A DNA stretch of 64,000 nucleotides from Thermosinus carboxydivorans Nor1. GTDB taxonomy: Bacteria; Bacillota; Negativicutes; Sporomusales; Thermosinaceae. The notes beneath the pieces were generated by a model. That model had not been told where the DNA came from, did no database searches, and worked only from the letters and a program-made list of their open reading frames with translations. This document shows, piece by piece, positions 34,890-41,769 of this stretch. Position numbers and translations under genes: made by a program. Each line of letters starts with the position of its first letter. Positions within the stretch are counted from its first letter, which is position 1. The stretch lies in NCBI RefSeq assembly GCF_000169155.1, contig NZ_AAWL01000002.1, positions 1-64,000 of the forward strand. The letters run 5' to 3'.

Positions 34890-37688
34890 CTATAAAGACA
34901 GTTCAACCTGAACGGCCGGCCGGGCGGCAAATTCCACCATCTTCTGCTGGATAGCCGGCCAGGAAACGACCAGCGTGTTGTAGGCCAAAGCCTCATCGGT
35001 CCAGCCTCGCCGCTCGCAAATGGTATACAGGCGGTAGGCCAAGGCTTTCGCCTGTTCGGCCCGTTCGCCGCCCAGGCGCAAAGCGAGCCGGGCGGCGGCG
35101 TCTTCACCGCCTTCTAGCAGCGCCTTGACCAGCTGCTGGGCAGAGCGCCAGACCGTTAGGCGGCTGTCGTGTTCGGGGCTAAAGTCAGCGAGCTCGTCCC
35201 GCTTGATCAGGCGCACCTTGCCCTTGGCCGCCGCCAAGATACCGTCACTCACCAACCTGTCCACCGCCGTGTTCTTGGCCCGGGCCAAAACGTCGGCCTC
35301 ACCAAACGGCGCCTCGCCCAGGCCGAACTGTTCAAACCAGGCGGCGCAGAACCGGGTGTCTTCGTCCATGGCTCCTTCCTGGGCAGCAAGATAAGCGTCC
35401 AGCTCCTGGTTTATCAATGCTAGCGCCGTCCGTACCGGCATGGGCTGGCCGTCCGCCTCCAGTACTCGCTTGTAGCGGGAGAAAATGGCCATGCCGGGGC
35501 CGATCGCGCACTGGGCCATGTCGACTGGAGCAATGCTCCCTTGCTGCAGTTCGTGGAGCGCCTGGGGCAGTTCCCGCCGCAGGGCGCTCAAAAACTCCCG
35601 CCGGGTGGCCAGCGGCGCATCATTCGGCCGCGGGCGGCAGACCAGAACGATGGACGAAGCGAGGGCGTTGGTGCCGTTCGCAACTGGCCGGTTTGATAAT
35701 TCGCTCCGCATCGGCCAGGTACCGGTAATGACAAACCCGGCCTTTAGCAATCCCTCCAGCATTGTCTCCCAGCCCGTCGACGCCGTGCTGCCGTGGGTTT
35801 CGGCGCCTTCATCGCCAGCTTCGGTATCAGCCTGCTTAAAGGCATAATAGACCGTCAGCGGGTAGTCCGGGTGGGCCATTTGCCGCATCGTGGCAAAGGC
35901 CGCACCTAGCCCATGCTCAAAAAACGCCTTGGCCTTGTCCTTATCGCCGCCAAACCGGTAAGGAGTAGCCACCAGTTCCGGCGCTTTGGGAACCAGCACG
36001 GTGCTGAAAATATCAGGATATATGCCGTGCAGCGCCCGCCGCAGCCAAACATAGAAAAAATCGGACAAATCGGCATAACCGATATTGTCGTAGTAGGGCG
36101 GGTCGGTGGAAATGATGGCCGAAAAACCAAAATTAGGTTCCGTTGCGTCAAGTTGGTATACTTTTCCTAGAATTCTACTTCCTAATTGATGTATAACCTT
36201 CCATACCCAATCAACACAAGCAGTCCAATTGCCTGTTGAGGTACTAAATGGACAACATTCCGCGTAATCCCAAACCATTGGAATTGCCTGTCTACCAAAA
36301 GTATTCCTCATTTTTTCGCCGGAAGTATGCCAACTACACATGCTAGACCAGTAATCCGCTCCCTTATCCACCGCCAGCGCCAGATATGTCGCCACGGCGT
36401 CGGCATAAGCCGCCGCACCGGCGCCGCCGTCGTTAAGGCGTGTACCGTCATCAGCCATCCCTGCCGCTACCGCGTCCTGATAAACCTGCTCCCGTGCCGC
36501 CGCCACCAGGTCGCTGAAGGTGGTTAGCGCGACCAGCTGGCGGGGAGTGAAGAGGTCTTTATGTTTCGTCATTCCGTACTGCTGAACTCTAAAACCTAAT
36601 GCTTTTTCCGGCAAGTCAGTGTCAGGAACGTTTTGCGGCCGCGCCGCCAGGGCCGTCTGTACATGCTCCTCGTCCGGCCCGACATATACCCGCCCGTTAC
36701 GGCCTTCCGCCACGATCGCCATCAGGCGAACGCCCATCCGTCCGGCCTGGCCTTCGCCGCGGATATAGTCAAAGGCCACCGGCGTGCCGCAGCATATACA
36801 TTTAGCCCCGCGACGACTCACCGTCCCTTCCGGCGGCTTGCCTTTCCCCGTCTTTACGACAAACCGCACCTGTTTTACCGCGCCGTCCACCACCGGCTCG
36901 ACCCACGCCTCTTTGCCTTTTTTTGTTGATAACCAAAACTTGCTTGCCAGCGGCATTTCCCAGCCGCAGGCCGGGTTGGGGCACCGCACGGTGCGCGCCC
37001 ATAGCCAGGCGATGACGGTGGCCTCCCCGCCGCCATGCTCGGGCGGCAGTTTCACCTTGGGGTATAAATGGCCGATGCGCTTGGCGGCCTCACGGCGCAT
37101 CCATTCGCCATAGTAGCGCACGTCGGCGGCCAGACCGGCCGCCCCTTGCCACCCCTGGCCGGCGCCGATTTGCCGCCGCGCCTCGGGGTTGACGGGCGCT
37201 CGCCCCGCGAACCGGGGCGGGATTTCAATAAGCGCTTTGGTGATCAGCACCGCCACCGGATTTAAGTCGCTGGCGTACGCCGCCAGGCCCAACCGCTGGG
37301 CCTCGAGGGGGATGGAACCGCCGCCGCAGAAGGGGTCGTACACCGGCGGCGGATTGTTGTTGGTAGCCTTCATGATCTCTTTACGGGCTTTCGCCAGCAC
37401 TTCTTCGTTATTCGTGTTCTCCCACTTGACCAGTTCTTCGATTATGCCAAATAACCGTTTCCGCTCCTTTTCCTGGTCGGCTTCGGTGGGGAACCTGTCC
37501 GGATGGCTGGACGGGTCGTCCACTAGCGTGGCAAACAGCACTGCCCGGCAGGTTGCCAAGGGCTTGCGTGACCACCACAGGTGCAGGGTGGATGGGTGGC
37601 CGTGGCGGATAGACTTTTCCCGGGCCGACGCCTGGTTAATAGCATCCAGCGGCAGGGCCACTTCGATGAGCTTCTTTTTGTAGGACAT
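34890..37688 (-). CDS. DUF1156 adenine-type DNA methyltransferase with zinc ribbon
   Basis: A 932-residue DNA methyltransferase, probably N6-adenine. The DUF1156 N-terminus is evident (REKSIRHGHPSTLHLWWSRKP, residues 23-43). SAM-binding motif I is VYDPFCGGGS (116-125), followed by ASDLNPVAV. A zinc ribbon is formed by CPNPAC and CICC (about 240-290). The catalytic motif is STDPPYYDNIGY (about 526). It precedes the DUF499 gene and should mark self DNA in the defence cassette. Oddly, about 36120-36350 of the coding DNA is clearly AT-rich compared with both sides, suggesting an internal recombined block. Start ATG at 37688; an ISLre2 element is 24 bases upstream and separates it from the rest of the cassette. 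Confidence 0.88.
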   Translation of the reverse strand: MSYKKKLIEVALPLDAINQASAREKSIRHGHPSTLHLWWSRKPLATCRAVLFATLVDDPSSHPDRFPTEADQEKERKRLFGIIEELVKWENTNNEEVLAKARKEIMKATNNNPPPVYDPFCGGGSIPLEAQRLGLAAYASDLNPVAVLITKALIEIPPRFAGRAPVNPEARRQIGAGQGWQGAAGLAADVRYYGEWMRREAAKRIGHLYPKVKLPPEHGGGEATVIAWLWARTVRCPNPACGWEMPLASKFWLSTKKGKEAWVEPVVDGAVKQVRFVVKTGKGKPPEGTVSRRGAKCICCGTPVAFDYIRGEGQAGRMGVRLMAIVAEGRNGRVYVGPDEEHVQTALAARPQNVPDTDLPEKALGFRVQQYGMTKHKDLFTPRQLVALTTFSDLVAAAREQVYQDAVAAGMADDGTRLNDGGAGAAAYADAVATYLALAVDKGADYWSSMCSWHTSGEKMRNTFGRQAIPMVWDYAECCPFSTSTGNWTACVDWVWKVIHQLGSRILGKVYQLDATEPNFGFSAIISTDPPYYDNIGYADLSDFFYVWLRRALHGIYPDIFSTVLVPKAPELVATPYRFGGDKDKAKAFFEHGLGAAFATMRQMAHPDYPLTVYYAFKQADTEAGDEGAETHGSTASTGWETMLEGLLKAGFVITGTWPMRSELSNRPVANGTNALASSIVLVCRPRPNDAPLATRREFLSALRRELPQALHELQQGSIAPVDMAQCAIGPGMAIFSRYKRVLEADGQPMPVRTALALINQELDAYLAAQEGAMDEDTRFCAAWFEQFGLGEAPFGEADVLARAKNTAVDRLVSDGILAAAKGKVRLIKRDELADFSPEHDSRLTVWRSAQQLVKALLEGGEDAAARLALRLGGERAEQAKALAYRLYTICERRGWTDEALAYNTLVVSWPAIQQKMVEFAARPAVQVELSL

Positions 37689-37754
37689 ATGATACGCTCC
37701 TGTTTTTAAGTGTTAGTGTAAAATTACTGTAGGATTTTTGAGGAAGAAAAAAGA

Positions 37755-37819
37755 AGAAGACATCACCATCCTTCGACGGGATGAGTAATCCAAAAAGATT
37801 ACCCAGGGGTGATGTCTTC
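37755..37819 (+). promoter_or_regulatory. Fold-back hairpin that masks the transposase ribosome site
   Basis: Arms GAAGACATCACC (37755 onward) and GGTGATGTCTTC (to 37819) pair, as do inner GATGAGTAATC-like and GATTACCC segments. The right arm includes AGGGGTG, the ribosome site for the ATG at 37820. Transcripts entering from outside would fold and stay untranslated, the same idea as in IS10. A near-copy without a transposase lies at 50.1 kb. Confidence 0.65.
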
Positions 37820-39220
37820 ATGTCAGTAATTATTCGATATATCAAAGAAATTATCCTTTCGAAGTTGGAAGAAGACGAGAAAGAATTTGAGCGTTTATTG
37901 TATGAGATGGATTTTCAGAATTTTGAGCGGCTGTTACAAAATAAACTACATGACGTAGGGCGCACAATCATCAAGGCGGTTTTAGAAAAAATGGACCAAC
38001 TGATCAAACAAGATAAGACGCTTCGTCCTGGCTGGGTAGTTTGCCGAAAAGATGACGTTAAAGAAGTAGTAACCTGTTTTGGGACTGTAAGCTATGCCAG
38101 AACCTACTACCGACATAAGGAAACAGGGCAATACGCATATTTAGTTGATGAACAAGCAGGTTACGCGCCGCATATGCGATTAGACCCAACGGTCAAGGCA
38201 AAACTGATCGAGCATGCAGCCGAAATGTCTTACCGCAAAAGCGCCGAAAAAGTAGGAGCGGCATGTGGCGGGGTAGCATTAAGCGGGCAGACAGTCTTGC
38301 GGGCAGTTCGCGAATTCAAAGAGCCCGAGATGCCGGTACAAGAGCGTAAAGCAGTGCCAAGACTCTACATAGAAGCAGATGAAGACCATGTAGCCTGCCA
38401 GCATGGGCGGGCGTTGGAATCCCGGCTGGTTTATATACATGAGGGCTGGGAAGAAAAAGACGGAAGACGGTCACTAAAAAATCCGGTATATCTAAGCGGT
38501 ATGGATAAAGAAGCAGATGAATTTTGGGAAAAAGTATGGGACGAAGTAAACAAGCGCTATGACCTTGATCGTATCGAAAAGATCTATGTAATAGGTGATG
38601 GTGCAGCATGGATTAAGTGTGCTCAGCTTGTTTTTCCGAAGGCAGAATTTATTTCAGATAAGTTCCACTTAATGAAGTACATTCGGCGAGCGTTAGGCGG
38701 TAACAAAGAACTCAACAAGACACTAATGGGAGCATTGCGGTTTGGCAACTTTGAAAAAGCACAAGAAGTCATTGAAAAGCTACTAAAAAGGGCGCCAACG
38801 GCAAGTCGGAAACAGGCAATTATACAATCCTGGAGCTACATTCGAAGCAACTGGGAAGGGATAACCAGAACATATAGTCACAAAGAGATAAAATGCAGTG
38901 CAGAAGGGCATATCAGTCATGTATTATCGGCGCGCATGAGCAGCCGGCCGATGGGGTGGAGCCGAGAAGGCGCCAAGCATATGGCATACATACGCGTATG
39001 TCAGGCAAATGGTCAGTCAGTAGCCGAGGAATATCTAAGACAACAACAAGTAAATTACAAAATTGAGATAATGACAACAAGCCCGGCAGAAACTGTAGAA
39101 GTTGAACGGCAAAAGAAAACAAAAGCAACCTGTGAAACACATGACAATATTCCTGTATTAAAGGGGCCGAAAAACTTCTTATATAAGGCCTTGCGGGAGC
39201 TTTCGCTTGCCTATGCTTAA
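37820..39220 (+). CDS. ISLre2-family transposase (UPF0236)
   Basis: The 466-residue transposase matches the ISLre2 pattern. An N-terminal helical part leads to a CFGTVSYARTYYRHK beta-motif (about 85) and to the RNase-H-like core. The first acidic residue is in LYIEADEDHVACQ (about 185), and the second in YVIGDGAAWIKCA (about 255). SDKFHLMKYIRRAL follows as expected. The C-terminus has SARMSSRPMGWSREGAKHM. The frame opens at 37781 inside the hairpin; the ATG at 37820 behind AGGGGTG is the better start. It looks intact and is on the opposite strand to the defence genes. Confidence 0.9.
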   Translation: MSVIIRYIKEIILSKLEEDEKEFERLLYEMDFQNFERLLQNKLHDVGRTIIKAVLEKMDQLIKQDKTLRPGWVVCRKDDVKEVVTCFGTVSYARTYYRHKETGQYAYLVDEQAGYAPHMRLDPTVKAKLIEHAAEMSYRKSAEKVGAACGGVALSGQTVLRAVREFKEPEMPVQERKAVPRLYIEADEDHVACQHGRALESRLVYIHEGWEEKDGRRSLKNPVYLSGMDKEADEFWEKVWDEVNKRYDLDRIEKIYVIGDGAAWIKCAQLVFPKAEFISDKFHLMKYIRRALGGNKELNKTLMGALRFGNFEKAQEVIEKLLKRAPTASRKQAIIQSWSYIRSNWEGITRTYSHKEIKCSAEGHISHVLSARMSSRPMGWSREGAKHMAYIRVCQANGQSVAEEYLRQQQVNYKIEIMTTSPAETVEVERQKKTKATCETHDNIPVLKGPKNFLYKALRELSLAYA

Positions 39221-39300
39221 TATTATGTTAACTCATCCGCGATGGTATGTCTTCTAAAAAATCCTACAATGTCTTGACACTATCTTTTAAGTTATTTCTT

Positions 39301-39330
39301 TTGACAAATTGCCGAAAAATATTTTATAAT
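39301..39330 (+). promoter_or_regulatory. Strong sigma-A promoter of a small RNA gene
   Basis: A perfect -35 TTGACA (39301-39306) and a perfect -10 TATAAT (39325-39330) are 18 bases apart. Nothing downstream on this strand is coding; a structured stretch of about 70 bases and a terminator follow. Confidence 0.85.
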
Positions 39331-39334
39331 AGAA

Positions 39335-39408
39335 GTGCGGAGCTGAACCGCCGCACTGGCGGTGTAGGTTCTGCCAAACGCCCGCTCGTAGCGGGTTTTA
39401 TTTTTTTA
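39335..39408 (+). ncRNA. Small structured RNA with pseudoknot next to DUF3800
   Basis: Transcription from the promoter above would make an RNA of about 75 bases. Hairpin 1 pairs GTGCGG (39335-39340) with CCGCAC (39351-39356). Its loop contains GAACC (39345-39349), which is the exact complement of GGTTC (39367-39371) inside the next hairpin, whose stem is GGC (39358-39360)/GCC (39373-39375). This gives a pseudoknot. CCCGCT/AGCGGG with a T-run (39381-39408) ends it. It faces the 3' end of the DUF3800 gene, 4 bases from it. Structured RNAs linked to DUF3800 genes have been reported as DUF3800 RNA motifs; whether this belongs to one needs a covariance search. Function is unknown. Confidence 0.75.
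39381..39408 (+). terminator. Terminator of the small RNA
   Basis: The 6-bp stem CCCGCT/AGCGGG with a short loop is followed by TTTTATTTTTTT. It ends the promoter-RNA unit just before the convergent DUF3800 stop. Confidence 0.85.
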
Positions 39409-40049
39409 TACTCATATTCGTTTTATGCCCATCTGCAGCGGATCGTCAGCCGCTGCTTCTTTTATGGTCATAGGCTTAATATGAAGGAATAATCTATCAG
39501 CATTAAACTTTTTATAAGACCCTTTCGGGTTCTCCTGCCGATAAAGAGCATGAACAATCATATCCGCAGCCTGGATAAGAAAACTGTGATGCGACTGCCG
39601 TTCAAAGGGGTCTTCAATTATCCGGTCTAACCGGTTATTGTACCATTCGCCAAATTTGCTGCTAGTAGGATTATATTGCCGTAACCGTCTTTGAATTTTT
39701 CGCAAGTGAATTTCGTTACCCTCATCAGTAATTACCATGCCGTAAGCATTGGCATCTTGCTTTAGCATATACGTCTGAAATCTTTCCAGTAAACAGCGCC
39801 ACGCTGTATCATACCACTTTTCCTGTTTCAGAGTTGTATTGACTTTGTCTAAGAATACCGGATTAACCCCTTAATTTTGGAGTCCTGTCTTAAAATGCTC
39901 ATAAAATCACAGGATTGCTTTTTCTTACGCTTTCGCATATGCGAGTGTAGCCCATGCTTGTCATATGTCAAGGCACGCTTCGCTCTGCTAATGGCAGGCC
40001 TTGACATTATGACTGCGCACATGCTTTTACGGTCATCAGCGAAAGCTTA

Positions 40050-41003
40050 TTAGACCTTAACTGTAAACAGGCTTTCTCCAGTTGCTGCAACCAAGCCGTT
40101 AAACCTAGCTGGTGACATATATCGCAAACTGCTATGGAGACGCCGATTGGTGTAAAAGTCAATGTATTCTGCTACTACTTTAACAGCTTCCTGATAGCTT
40201 TCAAACTCATGCCGCGACAGGCATTCATCTTCAAGTAAACGGTGGAAAGCCTCAATATGGGCATTCATATTGGGTGTCTTGGGTGGTATGCGCTCATGTT
40301 CGATACTTAGAGCGGCACACGCTTCTTCAAATGCGTGGCACGTAAATTGCGGTCCATTATCAGTCCGAACAACTGGACGCACATCCGTTTGCAGCAATTT
40401 GCGCCTGAATAGTGCTCGTTTGAGCAAGCTTGCAGCGTGTACACCTTCACATGTCAGACCAATATAGTAGTCTATGATCATTCGATCATAGATGTCGATT
40501 ACGCACATTACGAAGAAAAAGCGGTCTTCGCCAGCAATATAGCCATATTTTATATCAATTTCCCATAGTTCGTTGATTTTGCTAACTGTCCGGTTACGAG
40601 CCAGACGGCGGATATGACGAATATGTCTATTACGCTGTGGTCTTAAAATATCAAGTTCTTTACAGAGCCGGTATACCTTTTTCTTGTTGATGATTAACTT
40701 GTATTCTTGCGTCAGGCACTTGGCAAGTTTACGATAACCATAAACACTTTCTTCGCCCGAGATTAGTTCGAGCAGCCACTCCTTAATTTGTTCATCGCAT
40801 ATCCGTTCTCCCAATTCATTATACGAATAACCAGGGACTGGCCGGCCGCCGCGTGTTACTTTTGGTGCCGTTTGTGTTTTTGTTTCTGTATGTTCTAATG
40901 ATTGCTGATGTTTTCGCCGCTCGTAATAAGTTGATGCGTTAATGCCGATAATGCGCAGCACTTGGGCCACAGGATATCCCCGGCTTATCCACTTATCGGC
41001 CAC
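40050..41003 (-). CDS. IS3-family transposase OrfB (DDE integrase domain)
   Basis: The 317-residue reading frame carries an HTH_21-like N-terminal segment (NELGERICDEQIKEWLLEL) and the rve integrase core. The DDE triad is visible: D in LWEIDIKYGY, D in RTDNGPQF, and E in NAHIEAFHRLLEDE. It lies in the -1 frame relative to OrfA. By itself it could start at the GTG at 41003, but the likely product is an OrfAB fusion made by ribosomal slippage at A AAA AAG. No stop disrupts it, so it appears functional. Confidence 0.93.
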   Translation of the reverse strand: MADKWISRGYPVAQVLRIIGINASTYYERRKHQQSLEHTETKTQTAPKVTRGGRPVPGYSYNELGERICDEQIKEWLLELISGEESVYGYRKLAKCLTQEYKLIINKKKVYRLCKELDILRPQRNRHIRHIRRLARNRTVSKINELWEIDIKYGYIAGEDRFFFVMCVIDIYDRMIIDYYIGLTCEGVHAASLLKRALFRRKLLQTDVRPVVRTDNGPQFTCHAFEEACAALSIEHERIPPKTPNMNAHIEAFHRLLEDECLSRHEFESYQEAVKVVAEYIDFYTNRRLHSSLRYMSPARFNGLVAATGESLFTVKV

Positions 41004-41005
41004 GG

Positions 41006-41332
41006 CTATTTTGTCCGATAGCCGGGGTTGGTCTTTTTTAAAAGATCACGTAATATTGCAATTTCGAGATCTTTATCGCCCAAAATGCGTTTAAGCCGTT
41101 CGTTTTCAGTCTCAAGTTGCCTAAATTCTTGAGGAGTCGGAACATACGAGCTGGTTTTCTTGGCGCTAGGATCCGTGTTTTCCCAGTCTTTGTGTTTGGC
41201 CCGATTTAACCAGTTATAAACAGTTTTAGGGCTAATTTCATGTTTTCTGGCAACTTGGGCTACATCAGCACCTTGTTTGATTTCTTCAATTACCATTTCT
41301 TTGAATTCTTTAGTATACCGAGTCGATCTCAT
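41006..41332 (-). CDS. IS3-family transposase OrfA (HTH domain)
   Basis: The 108-residue product has an N-terminal helix-turn-helix (KEFKEMVIEEI.. DVAQVARKHEISPKTVYNWL, residues 8-42) that binds the IS ends, and a leucine-zipper-like coiled coil (LETENERLKRILGDKDLEIAILRDLLK) near the end. Near its end is the slippery heptamer A AAA AAG, followed by a stem GGCTAT/ATAGCC that contains the OrfA stop, a standard -1 frameshift signal. Shifted reading continues LKKDQPRLSDKIAV into OrfB. Confidence 0.92.
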   Translation of the reverse strand: MRSTRYTKEFKEMVIEEIKQGADVAQVARKHEISPKTVYNWLNRAKHKDWENTDPSAKKTSSYVPTPQEFRQLETENERLKRILGDKDLEIAILRDLLKKTNPGYRTK

Positions 41333-41769
41333 GTCTCGTCTCTCCCCTCATGTTTTCATTTTATCCTATTTTGAGACGAGACTCCAATTGGATTAGGGGG
41401 CTAAATAGATACCGTCAATACTTTGGCATCAGGCAAAGCAGCAGACAGACGTTCAAGAAAGTAGTGATAAATTTTCATTCTTTCCGACCTATGTTGCAGT
41501 TTAGGATTGGGATAATTACGCTTTCCCCGCGGATTAAATAGTTCTGCACCATGCAACTCTTCGGATTGGGGGAAGCCAAAAATCTGTTTTAATTCTCGGC
41601 GAAGTTTTACCATACCAATCAAGTTTTCCTGCCATTTATCCATAGGCAAAATTATGCCTGCTAAGGCATAATAACTACAGCCGGTCTGGCCAGCAGCCTT
41701 ATTATACGCACCTATATCCCCAGACTCATCGACATACAAAAGATAATACCTCATGATACCACTGCCTTT

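Larger units (their letters stand above)
37704..39292 (+). mobile_element. ISLre2-family insertion sequence with 8-bp target duplication
   Basis: The element spans 37712-39284 (1573 bases). Its ends are inverted repeats starting GTTAGTGT and (on the minus strand) GATAGTGT, with the shared TGTAGGATTTTT about 20 bases inside. TTTTAAGT occurs directly on both sides (37704-37711 and 39285-39292), an intact target duplication. One transposase fills it. It lies between the methyltransferase gene and the small-RNA/DUF3800 block of the defence cassette and interrupts their common transcript. Confidence 0.9.
39861..41408 (-). mobile_element. IS3-family insertion sequence
   Basis: Inner inverted repeats are clear: TGGAGTCCTGTCTTAAAAT from 39878 matches, on the other strand, TGGAGTCTCGTCTCAAAAT from 41386. 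Outer parts CCCC.TTAAT / CCCCCTAAT also match loosely. Flanking ATACCG occurs at 39855-39860 and 41409-41414, either a target duplication or part of it. Two overlapping transposase frames fill it on the minus strand. It interrupts the DUF3800 gene. Confidence 0.85.
39412..41754 (-). pseudogene. DUF3800 protein gene split by an IS3-family element
   Basis: DUF3800 proteins have an RNase H-like fold and are predicted nucleases. The first half (41754-41401) starts RYYLLYVDESGDIG, with the DES acidic motif typical of the family, and has HGAELFN. The second half (about 39854-39412) has YGMVITDEG (second acidic site) and HSFLIQAADMIVHALY (third). The IS lies between them. Joining the halves at the shared CGGTAT gives the in-frame junction KVLTVFLDKV, so the gene was intact before insertion. 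It follows the helicase stop by 15 bases and belongs to the cassette. Today it can only make a 117-residue fragment with a stop just after the break. Confidence 0.85.
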
